In this document: piece after piece, positions 14,892 through 21,061 of the stretch
Layout of the letters: the number at the start of each line of letters is the position of its first letter
Position numbering within the stretch: the first letter of the stretch is position 1
NCBI GenBank assembly: GCA_002385605.1
Contig: DGDU01000054.1
Span: 15,033-36,093, forward strand
DNA: 21,061 bases
Direction: 5' to 3'
Source: Christensenella sp. UBA3944
GTDB taxonomy: Bacteria; Bacillota; Clostridia; Christensenellales; DTU072
The notes under the pieces: generated by a model
What the model saw: the letters and a program-made list of their open reading frames with translations, nothing else
The model's database searches: none
Told to the model about the DNA's origin: nothing
Program-made: the position numbers and the translations under genes

Positions 14892-15000
14892 GTTTGCGGC
14901 TAAATTTTAATCAAATTTTATATTCAGATTAAGAAATCGGTAAATTGGTAAATTTTATGCCAAAATGTTTATGTTTTTGAAAAAAAACCGTACTTTTATA

Positions 15001-15582
15001 CTATCTTTCGCCGGCGATTCGGGCGGCTTTTTTAAGCCACTTTTCCCGTTTACTGGCGCTTACTGCTTTTACCGTTCCGAAGGGAACAAACTTTACATCC
15101 TTTATTCCCGCAAACCCGAAAACGCTCTTTTTCATGGCATTGTATACCTGGTTGCCGAAATAAAGTTTATATATCGGCGCGGGCGTGTTCATCGTTGCAA
15201 ATATCGTAACTTTAAGGTTTGGAAGAAGCGGTATTACCTTTCCGCTATTGTCCTGCTCGTAGAAGCTTCCCGGGAATACTACCTTATCGATAAAGCCCTT
15301 TACCATCGCCGGCATATTCCCCCACCATATCGGGAAAATGAATATAAGGTGGCAAGCGCCCTTTATCCTGTCAAAATATTCTTTAGCTTTGGGATCAATA
15401 ATCTCGTGGCGGACAAAGCCCTGCAAATCTTCTTTGCCCATCACGGGGTTAAAGCTATCGGCGCTAAGATCTATAACATCCGCCTCGCGCCCCGCGTCCA
15501 TAGCGCCCTGTTTTGCCGCTTCGAGGATGGCGCGGCAATAGCTTTTATTATATGGATGATAATATACTATTACGGTTTTCAT
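15001..15582 (-). CDS. NAD(P)H-dependent oxidoreductase, flavodoxin-like fold
   Basis: A 193-aa protein of the Flavodoxin_2 / NAD(P)H quinone reductase group (relatives MdaB, KefF, YdeQ). It opens with a beta strand and flavin phosphate loop (MKTVIVYYHPYNKSYCRAIL). The diagnostic FIFPIWWGNMPAMVKGFIDK (81-100) binds the flavin ring and dimer partner, followed by VVFPGSFYE. Members use FMN or FAD to reduce quinones, nitro compounds or azo compounds with NAD(P)H; the substrate here is open. It has its own promoter and lies 196 bp upstream of the MMPL gene on the same strand. A run of eight T lies 14 bp after the stop, without a good stem. Confidence 0.88.
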   Translation of the reverse strand: MKTVIVYYHPYNKSYCRAILEAAKQGAMDAGREADVIDLSADSFNPVMGKEDLQGFVRHEIIDPKAKEYFDRIKGACHLIFIFPIWWGNMPAMVKGFIDKVVFPGSFYEQDNSGKVIPLLPNLKVTIFATMNTPAPIYKLYFGNQVYNAMKKSVFGFAGIKDVKFVPFGTVKAVSASKREKWLKKAARIAGER

Positions 15583-15609
15583 ATCCGCCCCTATTTAATT
15601 TATAATCAT

Positions 15610-15638
15610 ATTATAACATCGGCGGGGGTCAGTATCAA
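15610..15638 (-). promoter_or_regulatory. Sigma-A promoter of the oxidoreductase gene
   Basis: TTGATA (15633-15638), a 17-bp spacer and TATAAT (15610-15615) on the minus strand. Predicted start near 15603, with a 20-nt leader containing AGGGG and CGG before the ATG. The box begins directly after the U-tract of the tRNA terminator. Confidence 0.8.
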
Positions 15639-15646
15639 TAAGGCAT

Positions 15647-15676
15647 AAAAAAACAGGCCCTGTGTATAAGGCCTGT
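15647..15676 (-). terminator. Intrinsic terminator of the tRNA-Leu transcript
   Basis: On the minus strand ACAGGCC (15670-15676) pairs with GGCCTGT (15653-15659) over a 10-nt loop, followed by six T. It starts 5 nt after the CCA end of the second tRNA. Confidence 0.88.
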
Positions 15677-15681
15677 CTTTT

Positions 15682-15765
15682 TGGTGCGGTCGATGGGACT
15701 TGAACCCATACGGGAATACCATACGCCCCTCAAACGTACGCGTCTGCCAGTTCCGCCACGACCGC
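15682..15765 (-). tRNA. tRNA-Leu (anticodon GAG)
   Basis: An 84-nt minus-strand gene. The acceptor stem is GCGGTCG / CGACCGC with discriminator A and an encoded CCA (15682-15684). The D arm contains GGCGGAACTGGCAGACGC, the class II pattern of leucine tRNA. The anticodon arm is TACGT-TTGAGGG-GCGTA, giving anticodon GAG, which reads CUC and CUU. A long variable arm and T-arm GGGTTCAAGTCCC follow. It lies 27 nt downstream of tRNA-Leu(CAG). Confidence 0.97.
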
Positions 15766-15792
15766 ACGATTTATTCTTTGGCAAAGACCCGT

Positions 15793-15879
15793 TGGTGCGG
15801 GCGACAGGACTTGAACCTGCACAGCCTTGCGACCATTAGAACCTGAATCTAACGCGTCTGCCAATTCCGCCACGCCCGC
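15793..15879 (-). tRNA. tRNA-Leu (anticodon CAG)
   Basis: An 87-nt minus-strand gene. The acceptor stem is GCGGGCG / CGCCCGC with discriminator A and an encoded CCA (15793-15795). The anticodon arm TTAGA-TTCAGGT-TCTAA gives CAG, which reads CUG. The long variable arm and T-arm CAGGTTCAAGTCCTG are typical of leucine. First gene of the tandem pair, 25 nt downstream of a near-consensus promoter. Confidence 0.97.
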
Positions 15880-15903
15880 ATTTTGGCGAGTCGAACGATA
15901 TGT

Positions 15904-15932
15904 ATTGTATAATATCTTAAATTGTTTGTCAA
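15904..15932 (-). promoter_or_regulatory. Strong promoter of the tRNA-Leu pair
   Basis: A perfect TTGACA (15927-15932), a 17-bp spacer and TACAAT (15904-15909) on the minus strand, 25 bp before the first tRNA. This is the strongest -35 in the window, as expected for a stable-RNA gene. Confidence 0.88.
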
Positions 15933-15947
15933 CAAATTTAGATTAGC

Positions 15948-15976
15948 TTGTAAAAATAAAATTATTGTGGTAACAT
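15948..15976 (+). promoter_or_regulatory. Promoter of the plus-strand unit 16036-18103
   Basis: TTGTAA (15948-15953), a 17-bp spacer and TAACAT (15971-15976), preceded by TG at an extended -10 position. It is divergent from the tRNA promoter. Predicted start near 15983. The leader carries AGGAGGG at 15993-15999, far (36 nt) from the first ATG, with a small hairpin GGCG-ATTTA-CGCC (16005-16017) between them. Confidence 0.6.
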
Positions 15977-16035
15977 ATATCTAGCTTTTTTTAGGAGGGA
16001 ATAAGGCGATTTACGCCGAGAGTTAAATCCTCATT

Positions 16036-16818
16036 ATGGCTATTGATATTTTTAACCACCTAAGGCTTCCTAAACAGTTCCTTAAGCCCCGCGCAAACGG
16101 TTCGGAGGCGGCAAAATCCACGCTAAAAGACGGCACAATATTCTGGGATATCGCGGCGCAGGAAGGCGCTTTATGCGGCTATTCCGAGCTCAAAACCGAC
16201 ACCTCCGAGGGCACAATCTCTTACGGCAAAAACAAAAGCGGGCACCTTATATTATTAAGGCACATCAACTTCCCTTTTATACCTATAAAGCCCAATAAAA
16301 AGTTTTCGTCTTTTGCTTATAACTTTACGCCCAAAGCCGAGCTTATGTTAGACGGCGTAGAGATCAAAAACGAAAAGCCCGTTTCCGCCGCGGTTAAAGA
16401 CTCCCTTACCGTTGTGTCCAATTTTATGAACGGCGCGACAGTTACCCGCAGCTTTTATCCTTCGGTAAGATACCCCGCTTTTATAGAAAAAATAGAGGTT
16501 ACAAACAATACCAAATCCAAAGTGACCTTCACGGCGTCCGAGCTTAAAAACAGGCTTACGGACAAAAGCAAAGCGCTTAAGAAGGTTTCCTTCGGGCTTT
16601 CGGAAAAGCTTATCGCCGGCGCCCGCCTCGTGGACGGCAACGGCGACTTCCGCAACCATAATATGGTTGATGTCAAAAAGCTTCTCGTCCCCGGCGCAAC
16701 CGCCGTATGCTATATTGTTTACTATGCCGTAAAGCAGGGCAAAACGCTGAACTTCAACGCCGAAAAAGAGATAAGGGATTATCTGAAATCCAAATCGGCT
16801 AACAACCAGGATACATAG
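16036..16818 (+). CDS. Conserved-looking hypothetical protein, beta-rich
   Basis: A 260-aa protein I do not recognise. There is no signal peptide or membrane helix. The sequence alternates short hydrophobic stretches with turns, as in a beta-sandwich. The segment GATVTRSFYPSVRYPAFIEK (133-152), followed by IEVTNNTKSKVTFTAS, resembles the N-terminal sandwich domains of several glycoside hydrolase families, but no catalytic domain follows. It could be a detached carbohydrate-related domain; this is inference. The ATG at 16036 has no close ribosome site (AGGAGGG is 36 nt away), and a TAA lies three codons upstream in frame, so no earlier ATG, GTG or TTG start is available. It ends 34 bp before the peptidase gene and is probably in one transcript with it. 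Confidence 0.7.
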   Translation: MAIDIFNHLRLPKQFLKPRANGSEAAKSTLKDGTIFWDIAAQEGALCGYSELKTDTSEGTISYGKNKSGHLILLRHINFPFIPIKPNKKFSSFAYNFTPKAELMLDGVEIKNEKPVSAAVKDSLTVVSNFMNGATVTRSFYPSVRYPAFIEKIEVTNNTKSKVTFTASELKNRLTDKSKALKKVSFGLSEKLIAGARLVDGNGDFRNHNMVDVKKLLVPGATAVCYIVYYAVKQGKTLNFNAEKEIRDYLKSKSANNQDT

Positions 16819-16852
16819 GCTATACGCCTGCACTCTAATATAGGAGGATACT

Positions 16853-18103
16853 ATGAAAAAGCTTTCTCAGGAAACGGTCAACAAAAATGTTGACTACATT
16901 GTAGACGGCATCAAAGAGGTTATAACCACCTTTGGTCCGCGCGCCCCGGGCTCGAAGGGCGAGGCCGACGCCCAGGAGTATTTTGCCAAAGAGCTTGGCA
17001 AGTACGCCGACGAGGTAAAGACCCAAAAGTTCACGCTTCATCCCATGGCTTTTATGGGCTGGATTTACTTCGAGGTCGCCTTTATGCTCGCCGCGCTTGT
17101 CTGCCTGTGGTTCAACATTAATATCGCCAGCATACTTCTCGGCGTTACCGCCATTACGCTCGCCGTGCTCCAGCTTATGCTTTACATCCATGTGACGGCG
17201 CCCTTCTTCCCCAAAAAGACTTCCAGCAATGTTTACGCCGTCAAGAAGCCCACGGGCGAAGTAAAAAGGCGCATAATATTCTGCGGGCACACCGACGCCG
17301 CTCCCGAATGGGGCGCCCTTTACAAAGGCGGAGCCGTCCTCTTCGAGACCCAGTTTATCTCGTCATTGCTTGTTATCGCCGTCGTTATCGGTATGGCTAT
17401 CGCTGGTATACTTGTTAACGGCTTCACCGTTTTCCCCCAATCCATAAACAGCACCCCCCTGCCCTATCTTATCGCTCTCATCGTTGTAACCGTAATCTGC
17501 ACTCCCATAGTAATATGGCTTGCCTTCTTCTTTAACCCCCTGCGCACAGTAGACGGCGCCAACGACAACCTGACCGCCAACTTCACCGCCGCTTCCATAC
17601 TCAAGACGATGGCGGAAGAAAATATAGCCCTCGAAAACACCGAGGTTTGTGCCCTTATGGCGGGCTCGGAAGAAGCGGGCCTTCGCGGTGCCATGGCTTT
17701 CGCTAAGGACTTCAAGGACGAGCTTTCGGATGTCGAAACCATCATAGTTGTTATGGAAACCCTGCGCGAGACCGATTGCCTCTGCGTATACACCCGCGAC
17801 CTTAACGGCATCGTAAAGACGGATGTCGAAGTCGCCGCTCTCGTAAAGGAAGCCTGCAAGCAAGCCACGGGCAGGGATATCAAATTCTCCTTTGTGCCCC
17901 TCGGCTCCACCGACAGCGCTGCCTTCGCCCTTGCCGGCCTTAAGTCCACCTGCTTTGCCGGCGTAAACCACAAGCTGCAGCGCTACTACCACACCCGTAT
18001 GGACTCCTACGACAACCTCTCCAGAGAGTGCCTTGAAATAAGCTACAAGACCATGATGAAAACCCTTGAGCTTTATGACAAGAACGGGCTAAAAACAGAA
18101 TAA
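16853..18103 (+). CDS. M28-family zinc peptidase with membrane segments
   Basis: A 416-aa protein of the M28 aminopeptidase-like family. Metal-site candidates appear in order: His146 and Asp148 in CGHTDAAPEW, Asp238 in DGANDNLT, the Glu273-Glu274 pair in GSEEAGLRGA, Glu302 (VVMETL; usually Asp or Glu) and His380 in YYHTRMDS. These are the expected dinuclear zinc ligands and general base. Unlike soluble members, it has hydrophobic stretches at about 66-115 and 168-228, two helix pairs inserted around the first catalytic motif, so it is probably membrane-bound. The side on which the active site lies is unclear. AGGAGG sits about 7 bases before the ATG. Likely co-transcribed with the preceding gene; a double terminator follows. 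Confidence 0.88.
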   Translation: MKKLSQETVNKNVDYIVDGIKEVITTFGPRAPGSKGEADAQEYFAKELGKYADEVKTQKFTLHPMAFMGWIYFEVAFMLAALVCLWFNINIASILLGVTAITLAVLQLMLYIHVTAPFFPKKTSSNVYAVKKPTGEVKRRIIFCGHTDAAPEWGALYKGGAVLFETQFISSLLVIAVVIGMAIAGILVNGFTVFPQSINSTPLPYLIALIVVTVICTPIVIWLAFFFNPLRTVDGANDNLTANFTAASILKTMAEENIALENTEVCALMAGSEEAGLRGAMAFAKDFKDELSDVETIIVVMETLRETDCLCVYTRDLNGIVKTDVEVAALVKEACKQATGRDIKFSFVPLGSTDSAAFALAGLKSTCFAGVNHKLQRYYHTRMDSYDNLSRECLEISYKTMMKTLELYDKNGLKTE

Positions 18104-18104
18104 T

Positions 18105-18250
18105 AGAAAACCTATAAACTCAGGAGCTGTCCGTATAAGGCAGCTCCTTTTTTTGTGCAAATTTTTTTAGCACAAAATAAAAGAAAACCTAAAACTCCGA
18201 AGCTGTCCGTATAAGACAGCTCCTTTTTGCGCTGATTTTTTAACTCAGAA
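18105..18250 (+). repeat. Tandem duplicated terminator cassette (two ~76-bp copies)
   Basis: Two direct copies, starting at 18105 and 18182, share AGAAAACCTA, AAACTC, then AGCTGTCCGTATAAG and CAGCTCCTTTTT. Each forms a hairpin followed by a T-run: copy 1 is GGAGCTG / CAGCTCC (18123-18147), copy 2 is AGCTGTC / GACAGCT (18201-18221). The copies differ by several substitutions and one indel, so the duplication is not recent. They sit directly after the M28 gene and would end its transcript twice. Copy 1 is followed by a second small stem, GTGC / GCAC, around a T-run. Confidence 0.8.
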
Positions 18251-18392
18251 CAACAAAACCAAACTGCCTGATAAGAAGAGTAAGATACACCTCTTGCTAA
18301 AAGGAAGAAGCGCTGGCTTTTGCCTTAAGCATAAATTTGCCTTGCGAACGCTTTACAACGCGTAAGAAACAATGGTTATTTACCCATAAAAA
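18251..18392. other. Intergenic stretch without a recognised gene
   Basis: This completes the 334-bp gap between the M28 gene and the surface-protein gene. No ORF with a ribosome site, no convincing promoter pair and no clear hairpin were found on either strand between the duplicated terminator and the bidirectional terminator. Confidence 0.5.
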
Positions 18393-18424
18393 AACAAGGC
18401 CGTAAAGCCTTGTTTTCGTTTTAT
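18393..18424. terminator. Bidirectional terminator after the LRR surface-protein gene
   Basis: AACAAGGC (18393-18400) pairs perfectly with GCCTTGTT (18407-18414) over a 6-nt loop. On the minus strand it is followed by five further T and ends the LRR gene, whose stop is 23 bp away. On the plus strand TTCGTTTT follows, so it may also act as a third stop for the M28 transcript. Confidence 0.88.
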
Positions 18425-18437
18425 AATTCGATTAGAG

Positions 18438-21061
18438 TTAAGCTATTTGCGCGGGCCTTATGTTATTGACATCAAGGATTATTTCGCCTTCCGAGATATA
18501 CGCGTTAAGGTACTCGCTGTAAACATCGGCGTTAACATACAGTATCGCGCCTAAGCTTATGCCGCTGAAGGCGTCCGGGCTGATGTCCACAAGCCGCCCG
18601 CAGCCGATATAGATTGCGGAGAGGTCGGGACAGGCGTTGAAGGCAAGGCTTCCGATGCGCTCAAGAGCGCTGTCGGAGGTAAACCTTACAGTCCTGAGGC
18701 TTAAGGAAACATATTCCTGGCTGAAAGCGCCGTCGGCTATGGTGCTTACGCTGTCCGCGATGGTTATATCGGTGGGATTGCTGTCGAAGCCTTCTTTATA
18801 CTTAACGAGCACATTACCGAGTATTACCTGGCCTGTGGAGTTGTTGAGCCAGAGGGTATTGTCGAAGGCAAGGGCGCCGACATGGAGGATATCGTAGTTT
18901 GCCCCGTTTTCAAGCTGTATATTGGCAAGTTTGCCCGACTCGTAGAAGGCCCTTTCGCAGATGTATTTAAGGGAGGAGGGAAGGTGTACCGTTGTGAGGT
19001 TTTCGCATTCCCAGAAGGCGTTTTGGTCTATTGTCTGCAGCTGCGAGACGCTCTCGAAGGTAACCGAGGTTATAGTCGAGCTTAGGGCAAACGCCTCTTT
19101 GGCGACGCGGACAACTTCCTTAGGCACAACAATGTTCGGGGTTTGGATGGAGCCGGGGCACCTTATAAGCAGCGATTTATCGTGGTTGTAAAGTATGCCG
19201 TCCGCAACCCGGAAGTACAAGGATTCGCCTTTCATTACAAACCTTGTAACGCCCGTAAGGGATGTGAACACGCCTTCGTCGATATACATAAGGTTGGGGC
19301 GAAGCTCTACTTCCCTTATTTCCCTGATCTTTTGTATCGCCTCGATGCCTTTTACCTCAAATGCCCCCGACCTTATGGCGATTACGGGCAATCCGTCGTA
19401 GAATTGAGGTATGCGCAGCAGGTCTTCGCCTTCGGGCGGGGGGTTGTAACCGACAACCTCGTAGCTGTCGTTGGTAGCGGTAAGTTCATATACAAGCCCC
19501 TCGGAGCCGGACTCGGAGTCTATCCACTTGGCATAGAATGTGGTAACGGCGGTAATGCGTATAGGCTCTTCTTCCATTACCTTTGTACCCGCGACATAAT
19601 TATTGGTGGTGTACCATCCTCCGAATACAAATTCGGTATCCTCGCCTTCGGGCTCGCTGATAACAAGAGCGGGCTGGCCTTCGGGCGGATTGGTGTACTG
19701 CCTTACATATTCGTAGGGATTGAAGTATTCGCCGTAAGTTACCTTATACAATGTGCCGAAGAAATCTATGGGCACGAATATCGGCGTGGGGTCGTATCTT
19801 AATACATTCATGAAATAAATTTCAAGCTCGTTTGTGACTACGGCGGCATACAGCACCACGCGGTCTACATTCTTGCTCTCGACATAATTCTTGAGCTCCT
19901 CGTAGAAAGGCTTCGAGAAGTCCCACATATTCTTGTTATAGTCGTACCACATCGTCCTGTTGTTGCCGTCGGTATCCTGCCTGTACTTAAGGAAATCGTA
20001 AGTGGGCGGGTCGCCGTCTGACACATTAGAGCTTACGGACATCGAATACAGGGCTAAAGCGCTTGCTTGTGAAATCGGGTCGATAATTACCTGATGCGGC
20101 ATCTGGAATATCGTATCGTTGGCGCTTATCTCCTGGTCGTATAGGCCGGAGTCGCTTTGCCTGAAGTATGCGGGTATGCAGAAGTATACGGTAATATCCT
20201 TATGTATTGCTTCTAAGTACAGCGTATAGGACTGCGTTATCTGCGTTGTGGCAAAGTTAAATACCGTATTGGGGTTATAGTCCCTGGATGTATACCATAC
20301 GCAATCGTAGGTAAGCTCGTTGTAACTTAAGTCGAACGGGGTGATGTAATCGCCGTGGTTTACAATCTTTTCGCCGTCGAAGCTCTCGCCGTTTTCGTAT
20401 GTGCCTATAAATCTTACCGTGTATTGCTTTACCCTATAAAGAACGACATAAACGGTCTGGTTTTTGTGTTTATAGCTTAAAGTGGCGTCAAACAATGTGC
20501 CTTCGCTGTAGCGGCGCCACTCGGCGTTATATTTGTTGGGGTTTTCGGGGTTTTGGGGCGGTGTGGGCAGATACGGCAAAACGCCGTCGTAATCCAGCTC
20601 TTTTGTTTCGAGAATGCTCTCGGCGGGAATCGCGGAGCTTCCCAAAGCCTCATATTCCTCTTTGGTCAGCTTAAGGAATATGGCGTTAATCTTCTTGGGG
20701 GAGTACCGTATGTAAATCTTGATGTTATCCCTGATGTTTGTAATATTCTCGTCGGGCAGCGGGTCTTCGGTTATCGTGCTAATCCATTCGGCATCGTAGG
20801 CCTCGGGGGTGTATCTGCCCTCGAAGAAGACATCGGGGATATCGTCGGCTCTGAAGGTTCCGCCGTACGAAACCTCAAACACCGCATAGGGAGTGTATTT
20901 ATCTTCTTTAAGGAAGGTTACGGTGAGCTTTTGCTCCTCGAACACGGCGTATACCATAACATCCTCGGTGACGCTCGTATAGCTCTTGCCCTCTTCGGCG
21001 CGCCAGCCCTTGAATACCATCCTCTTGCCGTTTATTTCCTGCACCATGCCTACCGTGTAAT
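18438..21061 (-). CDS. Large repeat protein with InlB-like repeats and BspA-type leucine-rich repeats (5' end beyond the window)
   Basis: The reading frame stays open to the right edge: codons for Tyr-Thr-Val-Gly precede the first in-window Met, so the true start lies outside. At least 873 residues are seen. The N-terminal ~520 residues contain Listeria-Bacteroides/InlB B-type repeats and diverged relatives, with endings such as MVYAVFEEQ and TFYAKWID and cores such as FGGWYTTNNY. Residues ~525-850 carry BspA-type LRR_5 repeats (IRSGAFEV, IDEGVFTSL, VAKEAFALSS, IDQNAFWEC, ICERAFYES, IADGAFSQE, IGSLAFNAC, ISPDAFSGI). The end (NNIRPAQIA) has no LPXTG or membrane anchor, so export or anchoring signals, if any, are upstream. 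Probable extracellular or surface protein in adhesion or binding. Confidence 0.88.
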   Translation of the reverse strand, partial: YTVGMVQEINGKRMVFKGWRAEEGKSYTSVTEDVMVYAVFEEQKLTVTFLKEDKYTPYAVFEVSYGGTFRADDIPDVFFEGRYTPEAYDAEWISTITEDPLPDENITNIRDNIKIYIRYSPKKINAIFLKLTKEEYEALGSSAIPAESILETKELDYDGVLPYLPTPPQNPENPNKYNAEWRRYSEGTLFDATLSYKHKNQTVYVVLYRVKQYTVRFIGTYENGESFDGEKIVNHGDYITPFDLSYNELTYDCVWYTSRDYNPNTVFNFATTQITQSYTLYLEAIHKDITVYFCIPAYFRQSDSGLYDQEISANDTIFQMPHQVIIDPISQASALALYSMSVSSNVSDGDPPTYDFLKYRQDTDGNNRTMWYDYNKNMWDFSKPFYEELKNYVESKNVDRVVLYAAVVTNELEIYFMNVLRYDPTPIFVPIDFFGTLYKVTYGEYFNPYEYVRQYTNPPEGQPALVISEPEGEDTEFVFGGWYTTNNYVAGTKVMEEEPIRITAVTTFYAKWIDSESGSEGLVYELTATNDSYEVVGYNPPPEGEDLLRIPQFYDGLPVIAIRSGAFEVKGIEAIQKIREIREVELRPNLMYIDEGVFTSLTGVTRFVMKGESLYFRVADGILYNHDKSLLIRCPGSIQTPNIVVPKEVVRVAKEAFALSSTITSVTFESVSQLQTIDQNAFWECENLTTVHLPSSLKYICERAFYESGKLANIQLENGANYDILHVGALAFDNTLWLNNSTGQVILGNVLVKYKEGFDSNPTDITIADSVSTIADGAFSQEYVSLSLRTVRFTSDSALERIGSLAFNACPDLSAIYIGCGRLVDISPDAFSGISLGAILYVNADVYSEYLNAYISEGEIILDVNNIRPAQIA

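Noticed and set aside
14980..14987. Run of eight T on the minus strand after the oxidoreductase gene as a terminator
   Set aside because: No stable GC-containing stem precedes it; the only possible stem is made of A-T pairs with the T-run itself.
14965..15648. Plus-strand ORF of 227 aa opposite the oxidoreductase gene
   Set aside because: The minus strand has the FPIWWG flavodoxin motif, a promoter and a ribosome site. The plus ORF overlaps the tRNA terminator region and matches nothing.
1..21061. CRISPR arrays, insertion sequences or prophage genes
   Set aside because: No regularly spaced repeats, transposase, integrase or terminal inverted repeats were seen. The only tandem repeat is the two-copy terminator cassette.

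Overview
The window looks like chromosomal DNA from an uncultured, low-to-mid-GC Firmicute of the class Clostridia. Supporting signs are GGAGG ribosome sites, many sigma-A promoters with 17-bp spacers, tRNA genes with encoded CCA, a TM1266-type hydrogenase-associated regulator, an EFR1-type flavodoxin/ferredoxin, a stand-alone clpC and long-form hpf. No phage, insertion sequence or CRISPR array was seen. Most genes lie on the minus strand. Species cannot be named from sequence alone.

Left part (1-4047, all minus). The 5' end of ruvC runs off the left edge and has its own promoter inside the end of the preceding gene. Upstream is a tight four-gene operon: a TM1266-family small regulator, a lipoprotein substrate-binding protein, a permease and an ATPase of the NitT/TauT/SsuABC class. 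Its promoter lies in the tail of the preceding gene. Its roughly 120-nt leader ends in an intrinsic terminator right against the first ribosome site, with an alternative antiterminator pairing. This is a riboswitch-like arrangement I cannot assign to a known class, and it is the most interesting signal here. The preceding gene (3022-4047) is a MalK-like ABC ATPase in which nearly every catalytic motif is degenerate.

Middle (4094-11469). A sugar-phosphate isomerase/epimerase-like TIM barrel and pgi form a minus-strand operon. Divergent from it is a 612-aa fusion of a DUF2156 domain and an Eis-like acetyltransferase, with a promoter that predicts a leaderless mRNA. A bidirectional terminator separates it from the convergent clpC-hpf operon.

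Right part (11470-21061). An EFR1 flavodoxin/ferredoxin, an MMPL/RND-type exporter and a flavodoxin-fold NAD(P)H oxidoreductase each have their own minus-strand promoter. Two tandem tRNA-Leu genes (GAG, CAG) follow, with a near-consensus promoter and a terminator. Divergent on the plus strand are an unassigned beta-rich protein and an M28-like metallopeptidase with membrane segments. After these come a duplicated terminator cassette and a bidirectional terminator. The window ends in a large, 5'-truncated minus-strand surface-type protein with InlB-like repeats and BspA-type leucine-rich repeats.
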